Notes: generated from the sequence alone by a model not told the origin. Positions 11,697 through 24,766 are shown, counted from the first letter of the stretch. The stretch: 64,000 nucleotides of DNA from Datnioides undecimradiatus (GCA_008933995.1 WARS01001853.1:579001-643000), one strand, 5' to 3'. Program-made: numbers and translations.

Positions 11697-14600
11697 GCTG
11701 CAGGACTGTAGAATACAACTAATCGGTTTGGAGGGAAACATAATGCAGAGTGATTTGCGTTTCCTATTAACGAGAAATCAGGGAGATGTTGTTCATTAAC
11801 TTAAACAGGGAAGTAAAATAGTTCAGTGACGTGTTTCACTTGTTTTTCCATCAAACAATAACAATAATCATAACAAAGATGGCCGACAAGATGCACAGGC
11901 ACAAGATTTAATGCAAAAAACAACAAAATCACTTATTAAAAAGCAGAACTAGCTGCCTCACAGGAAATGAGCAGCGTAGTCGATAATGTTGTTTTGTGTT
12001 GTTGATGTGAACGTATGAAGCCGTTTACAGATGTTCTTTAGATTAAAGGCTCTTGTGCCTCTCTATTGTCTGTCCCCTGACTCTCTCTACCATCATCGTC
12101 CAACATGAGTTATGGCAATGGCGGGAAAGCGATGGCGAGCAGCAGGTGGTTACGTGGCTCCATTGTTGGGTCTTTGACCTGCAGACCAGAGTAACGGCAC
12201 AAACACAGTGGGATCCAGGCAGCGTCTGCACAGGGCTCGCGGCGCAGGGCTCTCAGAGAGGCAGACAGTGAAAGACATCAAAGTCGGGCCGTACAAAGAG
12301 GTTTTGTCAAGGTCCGTGATTTGCTTGCTCACCTCTGATGTCTCATGACTCATTGCTCAGTTGGGCTGCACACAAAACGTCCTCTGCAGCGCAGCCGGGG
12401 TTCATGGGAACCTTTTCATTGACTCCGAAACAGCAACAATAAGCATCAGGTTTTGGCGTCGTTCCCTCAGAGGTGAAGAGCAGCAGAGGGCGGTTTCTGT
12501 GAAGCATTCGTTTTAAACCAGGTAAATTCAGTTTAAAACACAAAGAGACTCATTTGTATGACAGCAGTGGAGGAAAATGACCATGATGCAATGCAGCTGT
12601 AGGACGGGCATGTCGACGATTGTTTGCTTCTTAAAATAACTAAACACCTCTCGTTCTGCAGTTAATTAAACATCAAAATGAAACAAGACGGACTGATAAG
12701 AGGAGCACGGCACAGATAACATGTCTTTAATTAGCTTGTAAATCAGATTGCTAAGCTACAGACTGCCTTTCAAATTGTTTCCTTTGCCGATTCATAAATG
12801 TGCATGTGGCACATTTACAGTTTAAAGTCCTGCCAATCAAAAGTCCATCGCAGCGCCAAGAATACACGACTACAGCCCACAATATGAAGGGTGCAGTGAC
12901 AGATGTACTCACTATGCAATGTACAGCTGCTAAAACCCTAACAACTGATTTTATTTGTGTGCACAACGTTGTATAGAAAGACATAAAAAGTCCTATGAAA
13001 TGAGAAACAGGATGCAATTCCAAAATCCTGATGTGCAAAGTAAATAAAGACTTATTCTCAAAGACTTGCTGACGTATTAATTATAAAATATGCATCTATA
13101 AAGTATGAATTGTGTGGGGTGTGCAGAGGTTTGCATCAGGGTGGTGCAGGGGTTTTAAAATCGGTCATGTGAAACCTGACGTGCACATTAATATCATTGT
13201 TTCTGTCTTTACATATCAAAAACCTTCATTTTCATAACAGTGTGTCGACATTTTATTGGCACTACAATGACATTTCCATTAGTAAACTGCGTTTATCAAA
13301 GGCTAAAGTGGATTTCCCTTCAAAAAATGACTTGATTTAAGGCTGGGAAGCATTGGCATTGTTGCTATGGTTACCTCTAGTTTAATATATATTGTGCACA
13401 GTGTTTAAGCTCCTTCTTCTTCTCCTGATCTTGCCTGATCTTTCTCCTGACAACTACGTGTTAGCCACTCAGCCGTAAACACACAGCGCTTTCATCAGCG
13501 GCTGCACCTGACTCCGTTTCCACTGAGCTCTGCAGGCTTTTCATGTTTTTCCATACTTCATACTGAATTTTCAAGGGCGCACGCTTCTCCTGCGCATCGA
13601 GTAGAACTGCGTGTCCTTTGGGTTTTGTGAACCCCTGAAAGCACAAGAGGAAAAGAGGAGGGCAACAAAAGAAGGAAGAAGAAGAAATGCCATCCATCTC
13701 AGCTCGAGCTCCGGGTGCTTTGCTGTGATGTTCAGAGAGGCTACTGCGCTCTGGTTGTTGTGTGAAGACCATCTGCCATCGGTGTCGTCCCCTCCCTCGC
13801 CGAGGAAAGTCACCCAGAAGTCTTCAGAAGTCTCGCCCTCCCTCGGCGCCTCACTTTGTCTCTTCTACTTCATGTCAAACTGCCTCGATCTCTTTTGTCA
13901 CATCTCAGGCTTGTCTCTCAGGACTCACCCTTATTACGTGCACACTGACTTTTAAAGTGCATGGATTACATCTCACACCTCAGCGTTATATAACACAGGA
14001 TTTTGCCATTTCTTCTAATTGTTAAACAAATCTCATCAGACGTCAGCTGTCTATACAAAGAGTTTGCTGGGTGTCCATCACTCTGAGCTGCTCTTCAAGG
14101 TTTGATGCTTCTTGCCCTGCTCATCATTGTTCCTGTGCAGTGGAACATGCCTCTGTTCAAGGTTAAGGGTATAATTAAGCTGCTAATCTGTTGTCTGATC
14201 TAGACAATATATATCTGCCAGTGGTTTCCAGCTGGTTGCTTCTGCAAAATCCATGTATGACCAGTCACCAGTAATTGATAGCACGGTTGGTAAAGGTCGT
14301 TGTGTCACTGCTGGTGAGCTGGGACATGTTTTAGTCTTTGCTGGTGGAAAATGACGTACATAAATTCATAAATAAGAACTGAACTAAGAATTCCAGGTTC
14401 ATGTCATTTACTTGAGTTCTTCTACTTTACACCTTTCTATACGTCTAACCTACAACATTTCAGGGGGATATATTGTGTCTTTCACCCCACTACATCTATC
14501 GGCACCTTTCTGTTTTTACTTACGAGTGCAGAATCCGCCGCTGCAGGTCTGACGTGTTTAAGAAAGCAAACTTCATGTTTTCGGTTTGTGAATGTGCTTT

Positions 14601-15682
14601 GCTGAATGCAGCATGTGTCGTTGCTGCAGGTTCAAGCGTTAGCACTGCAGCAAAGGTCGCTATAACAGAGAAATGTTAGGAGCTAATAGGTTTGGTGTTG
14701 AAGCACTGATTAGCATGCATGGCTTTAATGAAGTTAGCTAATCATACTGATGTATTGATCTTGTGACTCTGAATGGACCAGAGGCTGAGCACCTCGATGT
14801 GCTCGTCATGTTTGTTGCATCACCCTAAATCCCTCTATGAGGCTCTCATCTCCCATCAGCCTCTTTGTTCTCCATCGATCCTCGTCTGATCACTCATCAG
14901 CTTCAAGTAAGTCCTCGTCTCAGACCCTCCCGCTAATGAAAGAGCTAATGGGAGATTAAGCTCATCGCTGTCCTCACTGGAGCAAACCACGTTTCTACTG
15001 GACTGCATTAAGTCAAACTCAGCTCTCTGCAGTGTCAGCGAAAAATAACTATGTACAATCTGTGCACTGAAGTGTAAAACTGCACAGATGAGAGTGAGAC
15101 AGTGCAGGAGCTTTGGACCACCATCATCTAGCTGGCCTCCATTGGCAGGGTCGGTTAATACGACCTCCAGCGGCAATGCTAACTCGATGAGTCATCGTTG
15201 CTTTTAGTTTGCAGCTTAATTGTTTTTTACAGTAAAATGAATCAAATCCAGACTCCCATCATGCTTGTTTTACCTACACTGGTGAACAAAACCATGAAAT
15301 TGTTTGTGCACGCACCGTCATTTCGTCTGCAGACAGAAGTCTCTGCATGTTAGAGATCGAAAAGGCCGAAAGTGAAAGCCTGCAGCCTTCAATCCCACGA
15401 GAGCACTTTGTAAAACTACCGTCAGCAAACACAGTTCCTAACCACATATCAGCAACACTTAAAAGCCGAGTTCTCTGGGCTCAGAGTCCACATTTCAAAC
15501 TGTTGTTCTGCAAACATGGACGTCAAGTCCTCTGGGCTGCAGAGGGAAAGGATCCAGATTGTTACCTCAGTTTAAAAGCCAGCATGTGTGATGGTTTGGT
15601 CCAGTATAATGGTCCTTTTAAGACTTCAACAGTCAGCTCCCAGTGTCTTATGATGTAACACAGAGGTAAACGTGCCCTGCTC
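11697..15682. other. Non-coding stretch, no gene recognised
   Basis: Holds scattered short frames (for example 12043-12543, 13461-14025, 14856-15176, 15347-15658) open on both strands and without domains. Around 14630-14750 there are several gttagc/gctaat words, perhaps an eroded repeat of the type seen at 8906. No microsatellite of note and no RNA gene seen. Confidence 0.5.
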
Positions 15683-16024
15683 CTGTCCTGCTTTGAGTTT
15701 GGAGAGTTTTTCCCTCCTGTTCATCTCTTTGCCTGTTTCCTGTTCCCTCCTGTGTCTCATTTGTTGATGAGGCTCACCTGCATCTCGTTCACTTCTCCTC
15801 CTGCGTCAGTATATTGTTTGCCCTTTGTTCTCCATCGGATCGTCTCCTCACGTTTGCCTTTGTCTCAGTGTTTCCTGCGTTTTGGGGTTTTCTCTGGTTT
15901 ATTTTCGGTTTTCTGTCTGCCTCAGGAAGCTTGTTTTGTTTTGAACTACCATCTGAGTCCAGAGTCTGTTTGGATCCTGCTCCTGGTGTTCTTCCCTTCC
16001 CAGCGTGGCACCACAACATGACAG
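15683..16024 (+). mobile_element. CTGTC...GACAG-bounded T-rich interspersed element
   Basis: It begins ctgtcctgctttgagtttgg and ends acaacatgacag, so it has short complementary ends. The interior is T- and pyrimidine-rich with words such as ccctcctgt, gtttcctgttccctcctg and a tatattg at about 15810. Similar elements are at 40211-40619, 46501-46876 and, less clearly, 58255-58520. Ends of the TG...CA type suggest a solo-LTR-like or non-autonomous element; I cannot assign a family. Frames across it (85-90 codons) are repeat translation. Confidence 0.4.
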
Positions 16025-16514
16025 CACCAACATTAAAGATCTTATCTTTGTATTTTATTCATTTGAATTAGGGAATGGCTTGGTTTCAGGAAGAGGAATG
16101 CATCTGCTTCCTGTTAAGAAACTCACCTGTTCAGCTTCTTCTGAACCAATGAGCTTATTGTTGACCCCAGCAGCTCATCCTCTGAGGAAACGACGTGCAT
16201 CAGTCCTGCGAATGCAGCTCGTTCAATGGTTTTTCATGCACGGCGTGACCAGGTGAGTCTCACATACACGGGTTAAGCCGGCTAACATGTTGCCTCATGT
16301 TCATTGCGGTGGGCCTCACCTTTTCCTTTTTGAAGCCGAGTGTTCATCCAGACAGCGATGGACTCACACAGCTTCTCACCGTGTTGCTCTGATGGCCCCC
16401 TGCTGCTCCTCAGCTCTCTCAGCCGACCCCCAAACACGGAACACATCAAAACCTGCAGCAGCTCAAATACAACCTCTTTCTTCACCATGAAGCCTTTAAA
16501 CATTTGAATTATAG
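16025..16514. other. Non-coding stretch, nothing recognised
   Basis: Contains short unrecognised frames on both strands at 16282-16503. No repeat or regulatory signal I can support. Confidence 0.45.
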
Positions 16515-16760
16515 ATAATACTGACTTCTATTTATCCCAGGGGGAAACTGTTGTGCAGCAGTTGCACAAATATAAGGAGTACAATAAAAGTGAAAGCATA
16601 AGAATCGCAATAAAAAAACAAAAGTATGATATTAAGCCACTAAAACTAGAACTAGGATGACTAAAATATGATTAAGACTAAAGATACTGTCAATATGAAC
16701 AAGGTTAGTGTTTGACACGCAGTGCAATGAAATAAGCAACAAAAACAACACTAAAATGAG
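16515..16760 (-). mobile_element. Reverse-oriented retroposon tail and A-rich body
   Basis: The phrase ctatttatcccagggggaaa near 16529 is the reverse-complement form of the ttccctc-gggattaataaag tail seen at 6899-6935. It is preceded by atagataatactg, a degenerate (AGAT)n. Downstream 16560-16760 is A-rich (acaataaaagtgaaagcata and similar), typical of the body next to this tail. Family uncertain (Rex1/CR1-like or SINE). Confidence 0.45.
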
Positions 16761-19302
16761 AAAAATGCAAATAAAAACACAAATGCACATGCAAGTGACG
16801 TTAGTGCAGCTCCTGCTGTTTAGAAAAAGGACAAAATGCATAAGAAAACACATAAATTGCGTCTTCCTGCAGCCGCAAACACACCCACATGAATGCATTA
16901 CGCATCATGTTCCCGCCAGCGCCTTCCTCATCCCGCCCCACACTCCCAGCCCCTGCTCCCGGTGTTCCTGGCTGCTCTTTTCCTCGCTGTCTGGAGAGCA
17001 GAGCAGATGAAGGTGGGTCAGGGCAGCGGAGAGCAGAGCAGAGGCCAACACAGAAGCTTCTCACAGACAGATCCTTCATCCGTCCTGACAAGCCTGGCAG
17101 TCTGAGCGGCAGCACAAACAGCCTGTTCACACACCTCATATATTACACCCATCAGCAGCGCTGCGCGCACACACACACACGTATCGCACAATGTCAAGGG
17201 TACGCACATACATTCTTCAGCTTTTATTTATCCCGGGAACGTCAGCTCCTTTCAGCAACACCTGCTCCGTATCCACTCTTTCAGACCAGTGGAGCCACGG
17301 CTGGCAACTGGTCGCTGCAGATCAGCTTCACTTGAAGACTTGGCAGTTAAACGCCTCGCCCTCGGGCTTTTCAACAGTAGTGCAGAGAATTATTTATTCA
17401 TGTTTGTTTACCCACACTTTCCCAGACACAACAGGAATTCAGAATGGGGTGCCGGGGAACTCCCCAGAGGTCGAGGGAACTGAATGCAAACACGACCAAG
17501 TTGACACACAAGTTGAGCTTTGTCCTCTGGCATCTCTTCAGCCTTCAGGAGACCTCTGATTCAAAACAAATGGACTCTCTATTGTTACATGCAAACTCTC
17601 AATTTAACTGTCCACTGTCACTGCATTCACACAGACTGCTTCATGTCTGGGAGCATCCTTTTGCTTTTAACTTGCATCATATAATGATACTGATTGAATA
17701 CTGGGCTCTGAGGTCCACTGGTTCAGGTCAGGTCCTCGGTCTTTTGTAGCCTGGGATGCTTAGACCAGTTAACATTTAACAACAGTCACCAAATGTTCAA
17801 AGTATAAAAGACGCCGGGGCAGGATGAGTCTTCGATCTGAAGGATTTAATGCATTTTCAAGGGTTTGTGTGTGCACAAAGTGAGTTTCAAACCTTCCTAG
17901 CTACAGAGAGAGACCTCTCTACATGGCACTGTTCATTTCAACGTATTAATTAAGGTGCAGGCATTCTGCAAAGAGAGGCTGCAGATAAAACAGGTGTTTA
18001 CTCGACTGAAAGGAGGACTTTGTAGAGTCCACAAAGAACTGCGGATTTACATTGCTGGTAAAAAATCACGTAGCCTGGAAAAGATCCATCAAAGTCAGAC
18101 AAGGACAAGCACACAGGTTGGATGGGGTGGAAGTCAGGCTGGCCAACTTTGGCACCAAAGATTTCTGTCTCCTCCGTCTTTCTACGCGCTAAACTTTGAC
18201 GTTTCTTTGCCTAAATTTCATAAAATATGGTCACACTTGTGGCAAAGTAGATGCATTAGAACTGAGCCCACGTTCCTCGGATGAAACACCTGCGTTTAAA
18301 CGTTCCCGTCTCGCATTGAGCACCCAAATCTAGCTGATGTGGAAAGCGTTGGTAAGACAACGCACTCGGCTGCCTGGTTTCATCCCTGCGTTTAACATAA
18401 ATGCAGTCATGTGACTCCAGAGGGCACTTTGAATAACGAGGACGCACTGAAGGTCATCAGAGGTGAGAGCGTTGGCAGCAGCCATACGGCAAAGGACATA
18501 TACGTCTTTATAATTGTATGTTTAAGTGAAATCAAGCAGGGGTATTTAACTTTTCAGTGAAACACACGAACACACACTCTGCGTTTCGTCTGCTGGAGTG
18601 AGGAGCAGTCCGTGGTCATATCACAGACAACATTATTCATGTTCCTCCCATTCACACTGGGACTCATGCAGCTGTCAGTCGGGCACACCTGGTGAGTTTG
18701 GGATCAAACCGTTGTCGGATCTCCGCGCACTGAGTCGTCCCGTCGCTCGTGCACACAGGAAGATGTTATTTCCCCTGTTCTGCTTCATTTGACATCTTCA
18801 GGAACTTCTCTGGCAATTGCAGAAGGGAGAACTGCACACAGAGCGAAGCTGCAGTTAAAACACGGTCAACAGCTCCTGGTGCAGGTGATGATGATGATTT
18901 GCTGTTTCGGATAATCATTTCAAATTATGTTAACCCACTTTCTGGTGCGGCCTAAAGAGCAGATGAGCTCTTTGGATTCACTTGTGCTCTGTCATTTGCA
19001 TTATCAGACAATGATGAATAATACATTTCATCACTGCGTTTGTACGATTCAGAATAACAGTGATTGATCCCGTGGGCTGTTGCATGATCGTCTGCAGACG
19101 AGTTAGAATATTTCTGTGCAGCTGTGTTTTGTGGCGTTTGGACGAGTGTAGTCCTGAATCATTTTTAGTTTGACGGTGCCTCAGACACGCCTGGTTTTAT
19201 TTAAGCTAAGCTAAGGTTGCAAAGTAAAAATGGACATTTCTTAGATTCAGTTTTGCAGGACAGTGCTGTCAGAGGACACAGGCGAGGATGGGAAACCGTA
19301 AA
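16761..19302. other. Non-coding stretch, no gene recognised
   Basis: Frames up to 148 codons (16889-17335) run through GC-richer DNA and overlap antisense frames; none shows a domain. A short (CA)n of about 6 units is at 17169-17180. A ttaagctaagctaagg word near 19200 recalls a dispersed teleost repeat also seen at 47150. Otherwise featureless. Confidence 0.5.
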
Positions 19303-19410
19303 CAGGATCCAACGTCTGCAGGCATGTTAGTAGCTATGTGTCAAGCTAAATGCTAATGCTGCATTATTAACATGCTGATCATTGCTCTGTGTAGCAGGCC
19401 TGGTGTTTAA
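19303..19410 (-). repeat. Weak second copy of the GCATGTTAGCA-type dispersed repeat
   Basis: ggcatgttagtagc, aaatgctaatgctgc and taacatgctgatcattg occur in close succession. Order and strand fit a reversed, decayed relative of 8906-9060. Confidence 0.3.
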
Positions 19411-19540
19411 CCTTATAGATCACATCACCGTTCATCATTAACTCCATCGTTTAACCTATTGTACTGTCAGACAGCACACCGGCAGTTCCTGGGATTTCGC
19501 CTGAGGTGATGTGTTTAATGTGCAGATAAACAACTGCACA

Positions 19541-19590
19541 TCCTCCCCTCAGCCCCCCCCCTCCAACTCTCCACCGCCTCCGCCCCCACG
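19541..19590. repeat. C-rich tract
   Basis: tcctcccctcagcccccccc followed by ccgcctccgcccccacg. Long C runs, G-rich on the minus strand, but loops between runs are too long for a canonical four-run G-quadruplex. The proline-rich frame across it is simple-sequence translation. Confidence 0.6.
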
Positions 19591-21480
19591 ATTTCAGCGT
19601 CTGGCAGTTAAACATCAGAAAGAGGTTCAGCCGACGAGTTTCAAGGTTTTCGCTTACGAACATAAACATGGATTCTTTGACCGTCTGTCACGTAATGAGT
19701 GTGTGACTCACACTGGATTGTTGAGCTCTTTTCAGTTTTCCAGTCTGGATCAATGTCCTCAGAAGCTGAAGCCTATAACTTCAGCTGAAGCAGGTCTGAA
19801 GGCCTCACAGTGGCTCAGTGGTTAACACTTTGAGAAGGTCCAGAGCTGGTGATTGTTGGAACAGCAGGGAGACTAACCAGGAAGGTTTTAAAAGAGTTTT
19901 GTCTCTATTAAAGGACGTTTTGAATGAAGTCTGTTGGGTTAGAACAGCTGTTCCTGGTGAAACAAAAGGATCTTACTCTTTAATATGAAGGTCTGTCTCT
20001 GCAGGGCTCCTTCTTATTATGTTTAAGACACTTTGAATAGCAGTCTGAGCTCGTCAGAGGCAAAAACAAACACTTTTAAAAGACGGACTTTGACGGACAC
20101 AGTTGCTCAGAGGGTTTCGTTGCAGCTTATTGCAAACCCTTTGCTCAGTTCTGGACCAGTTACAAACATGGTTGTCCCTTTGAGGCACCAAGGCACCAAA
20201 ACACGGGAAAATCCAGTCCATTTTGGAAAATACTGCAGGTTCCCTTCATATTCATTTCAATAACTCTTTACTGTTTGCATCTTAACAATTATTAGAGAAA
20301 TCCTGTAAAACCACACGAGAGTCACAGCGGAGTAATATATGCACCTGCTCAGGCATTTAACAAAACCCATGCGGTTTCAGGTTTCCGGCTCAGAGAATAA
20401 CTCATTATTTGTGATTTTTGGAATGAAAATAAAGTGACATAGAGTGACAATAGAGTGAACAACCTGTGCTGGAAAACCATTAATATTCATTTAGATACAT
20501 GAGGACTCACATTTTACAGTTTTTATTACAGAGAAAGGGAGAAGAGAGAGTCTGAGGGTGGATAATCAGTGTGCGGTGTGCAGGACTTTGGACCTTGGAG
20601 ATGCAGTTTCTGTGTTGCACGGTTCAGTTTGGGACAAATGTGCATTCCTCGTCCTTGTTTGTTCCCAGACTCTCACTGTTTTCTCTGTTTCCCTCACGTT
20701 CTGCCAGGTCTGACTCCAGTCCCCGCTTCCTGCACCTCATCTGGTCACTTCAGATCCTGGCTCGCGCTGTCCCCCCTAGATATCACTTTGGACCTGATCC
20801 TTTGGCCTTACGCTGCCCTGCTCTGGGCCAAATCCCCGTCTCCCAGCTACCACGTCCATCTTTTTACCCCTTGAGGCATATTTTTCAATGCACACCTGCA
20901 ACTTCACACCTTCTCTGCAGTCACTGGTTCTGTAGCTGAGGCAGCCTCTCCCAAATCAATCTGATTATCGTAGTTCAAGATGAGTTGAGTCTTTACAAAG
21001 CGAGTGTGACGTCTGCAGTCAACTGTTCTGCAAAGAGTCCCATCACATCACCAGCTGCAGGCTGCGTTTCAGCTTGACCACACGTACTTAACCGATTCTC
21101 CTCTGCTGCACAGCGCGAGCGCCTCGTTTTGCCAAGACACAGAGCGACCGAGCTCATCGCTTTAAAAACGACGCTGCCATCGCGACGTGACGAGAGCCAG
21201 ATTTGATTTTTTACGGCCCTGCGCCTCGCTTAAGTAAATTAGATTGAACTATGAGTGTTGGAGGTGTTTGACTCCTCACCCGCCGCATATGTCTCTCATT
21301 TAAGGCCCACAGTCAAGCTGCCGACTCGACAGACGAGCCCATGAACTTTAAAGTCACCTCAATATCGCAAAATATTTAAAATAGAGAAAGAGAAATCCAT
21401 TTCGACCGGGAGAGAGGGAGAGAAAGAAAGACAGAGTGTGCAGGAGAGAGCGAGAGGCAGCGCGAAAGAGTCTCAGCGTG
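19591..21480. other. Non-coding stretch, no gene recognised
   Basis: Near 19800-19865 ggctcagtggttaacac resembles a tRNA-derived SINE A-box head, but no B box follows. Frames at 20569-20939 lie in pyrimidine-rich DNA and are unrecognised. 21405-21470 is a GA-rich simple tract. No gene evidence. Confidence 0.45.
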
Positions 21481-21705
21481 TCAAACCCAAATACTATTAT
21501 ACTTGTTATAATTCATTATTATTTCAATGACAGGGGTCTTGGTCTGAAGGTGACTTCATTACATTACAGGTTATTGCCTCATATATCAAACTTGGGTGGC
21601 CCCAATTTTTAGGCAGCAGAAGTGTCTGGCTGACTGTGAAATTGACTGCTCTCCATCACAGAGTAATTAGATTAGCCTGCTGGTTATGTATAAAACAAGA
21701 GCAGG
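21481..21705. promoter_or_regulatory. Best candidate conserved non-coding element
   Basis: About 220 bp of unique, balanced-composition DNA with ataattcattattatttc, a ttcattacattacagg phrase, ccccaatttttaggcagcag and gagtaattagattagcc (TAATTA at 21664-21669). It has no open frame of note and no repeat character, and it sits between a GA-rich tract and CpG-rich DNA (21725-21775). The look is that of an ancient vertebrate enhancer, but this is pattern recognition without an alignment. Confidence 0.35.
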
Positions 21706-21806
21706 CAGAGCGAGCTGCTCTCCTGAGGCCGCCGGCAGGGACGAGGACGACGGCGCGGCGACGAGGGCACGCAGGTGTACTGTAGTATTCAATACAGGAA
21801 GACACA

Positions 21807-21832
21807 GTGTGTGTGTGTGTGTGTGTGTGTGT
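21807..21832 (+). repeat. (GT)n microsatellite
   Basis: About 13 GT units directly after CpG-dense DNA (21725-21775). Confidence 0.95.
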
Positions 21833-21929
21833 TTAAAGGGTGGGGGTGCTGCATCAACCCAGTCTGAATTAAAACCTGGTACCTGTGGACGAGTCATCAG
21901 GGACAGTTTGTGGTCCCGGGTGCAAAGCT

Positions 21930-22645
21930 TCTGCAAAACCCTCTTTACACCAGATCAGTATCCAACTTGGATCAACTCCTCTTACTCCTCCAGAGTCAGC
22001 CTGAAACCTGGGCGTCGTGGTTTATGCCCATCTTAGCTTCAAGGCTCACGTGGTTCACTTTACCCTGAGCAACATCAGGAGGATCAGACCCGACCGGTCT
22101 GAGCGTGCAGCACAGCTCCTGGTTCAGGCCCTCATCATCAACATCTCAAACCCCTGCAGATGACCCAGGATGCAGCAGCTCGTCTGGTCTCCAACCAGCC
22201 CATCAAAGCTCACGTCCCCCCCTCTGCTCAGGTCCCTCCACCGGCTCCCAGTCGCTGCTCGCTTACAAAACTATAACTAACCCAGCTCCTGGAGACCTGA
22301 ACCCCCTCATCCAGGTCCACACTCCATCCCGCTCTCTACGCTCAGCCAATGGGAGACGTCTGGTCCCAACATCACAACGGGGCCGAAACCAGGAGCTGGA
22401 CTCTTCTCCTCTGTCGTCCCCCAGTGGTGGGGTGAGTCCCTCACAACCTTCAAGAAGCTGCTGAAGACCTTATTGTGTTCAGAACAGCTCCTCTCGAGCA
22501 CCTGACATCAGCTCCACCTGTCCACACCTTGGTCCCACTGCACTCAGAACGTTGCTTCATTGCTTCTCCTACTAGATCTTTGCATGAGTTGTTCCTATTC
22601 TGTATGTGCGTCGCTTTGGATAAAAAATGAAAATTACATTTTAGA
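21930..22645 (+). mobile_element. 5'-truncated, internally deleted L2-clade LINE, copy 2
   Basis: From 22067 onward this matches copy 1 (from 11092) with about five substitutions, two 1-bp indels, a 5-bp indel and a 27-bp deletion over roughly 560 bp by eye. The 27 bp are lost between two GAGT words present in copy 1 (11457-11460 and 11484-11487). It lacks the same internal reverse-transcriptase segments as copy 1. Upstream, 21930-22062 is much less similar although still L2-like (LGVVVYAHLSFKAHV). The tail reads cgctttggataaaaaatg, again UnaL2-like. Non-functional. Confidence 0.85.
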
Positions 22646-23384
22646 TCTGTAGGATCTCACATGAGGTCGCGTGATTGGCTGCTTTCTCAATTTGTGTTTG
22701 TGCTAACCTTAACAATAGCATATAGTGCATGTCTTATGTTATGTATATTTTGTTTAGTTGCGTACTTGCATGATCCCAAGTGTTTCAAACATGTTTTAGA
22801 CTTAGAGGAATCTGCATTTTTACAACAGTTTCACTCAGTCTCCTGTCAGTGGCGTCAGATCCCAGGTGCTCATGTGTTAGCATTGTGGTTTTTGCCCTAG
22901 AATACGAGACAAATGTTGGATCACAGCGATTAAGAACCACAGTTTCCACATCACGACCCCTTCACTCGACTGGGATGTTCATCTTTTAGCATTAAACGCG
23001 TCTTTAAACCAACCACGCTCAGGAAGCTCTTCCAAAAGAAGGTAAAGAACGGCCTAAAGACGCTTGCTTCCCTCCCTCAGCACACCCCGTTTCCATTTGA
23101 CCAAACGTTTTGCGCGGCTGAACGCTCCTCGGGCGTCAGAGAGGTGGCAGGTTATTTGAACGTGCGGCTCAGGTTGCTGCCTCTCGTGATTAATAAATAA
23201 CGGCTGATTGCGCCGCCTCTTCACTGACGCCAAGTGAAGTGCAGTGTTGATAAAGTCCCCTGAATTCAGACGCAGCTGTGTGCACACAGAGTGCAGCTTT
23301 AAGGTCCTTAACGGTTTGTGATTGTTGGCTGTAAAAAAAAGAAATGACACGTTTTCATCCTATTTATTTTCACTTATCTTTTAT
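22646..23384. other. Non-coding stretch, nothing recognised
   Basis: Short frames at 22661-22989 and 23054-23350 without domains. No repeats seen. Confidence 0.45.
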
Positions 23385-23480
23385 TGCTTAAACCCCCTTC
23401 ATGTCTTAATTAAGCCTCTTTTGAAAGCCTCACTAATCAGCGGTATTTTGCATTATTTGGCGATATGATCGTTTTACACA
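23385..23480. promoter_or_regulatory. CNE-like short stretch
   Basis: Unique DNA with tcttaattaagcctcttttg, cactaatcagcgg and cattatttggcgatatg. TTAATTAA and TAATC cores are of homeodomain type. Low confidence, composition-based only. Confidence 0.22.
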
Positions 23481-24766
23481 CACAAAGTTTAAATTACTTT
23501 TGCACAGAAACTTAACTATATTTCCCCGGAGGGAAGCTACACCGTCGGCTCTGTGTGCTGAGTGCAGTTTTGTGCGTCCGCAGCCGTGTGTGTCTGTGAG
23601 ACGGAGCACGCAGGAGCCTCGGTGTTGTTGATTTCACAGGAAACTCGCATCCGGAGCAACGCTAGCTTCAACCAGCTCATGCATTTTGCTGAGATTGCTG
23701 CATTATTCAGGCTTGCTGCCTTTGTTCCGCACCGCACCATAAAAACGAGATCGTTAACGGGCTCCGTTTCCGCTCTGTGCTGATAGAGACATCTTATTTG
23801 TAGTGTTTACATGATGTAGATGTCTGTGTTTGGTCATTAATTTTTCAGCATAGTGTCTAAGCTCTCTGCTACAACCTTGATCCTCCATGCTCCATCGAAC
23901 CGCCTGTCTTCAAGCCAGAGGGTAGCGGAGTCATCAGGCGCCTCGCAATCAAAAAACCAGCATCTCTCAAAGATTTGATGCGTATGCGCGCTTGTGTACG
24001 CTGGTGGAAGTGAACCCATACGCGTAACAGGCTGTGTTTATGCTGCACGGCTGCGCATGTGGGTGTAAAATCAGATGAAACATCATTAATCCCCGCAGGA
24101 AAGACGGCGTCGCCGCTGAAGCTGCGGAGAGAAAAATCATTAATTTATGGAGAATTTAACATTCACTGAGACGCCCCACACCTCTCATGTTACAACCTCC
24201 TCCCTGGTTTTGCGTTCTCGCTGACAGGCGACCGCAGCAGTGATCCTTCAGATATATCCTGAGATATGTATTTCCCACAGTGCATCACCAGTTTAAACAA
24301 ATCCAGTCTAACAAAACCTTAAATCAATCACATTCTGACGTACTTACCGACTTTTCACTGCTGCCTGTGAACCAGCAGCTCACTGGACACATCTGCTAAA
24401 TGTGCTTCAGCATCTCACCCTGCATCATCCGCTCTTGGCCACTAAATAATGATGAATGTGAGACGTGAGCGCACCTGGCTGAGGTTAAGGATGCGCTGTG
24501 GTCCTGGTTAAATAATGGATAAAGTTGGTGCTGAGATGAGCCACGTTGTGATGCATGAAAACCCCGGTTACTCACGTGAAGATGCTTCTTGCTCACCCTT
24601 GCATGCGTGTTACAGTCGCAAACCAGCTGCATGTGAGTGTAGCCTGCAGGAGATCAGAGCACGGTAACGTCTACACGTCTGACATAGACTCAGTTTATGT
24701 GTATTTCACGTGTCCGACCTTACCGGCCACGGATGAGTGTTAAACATTCAGTCACGCCACGTGCAG

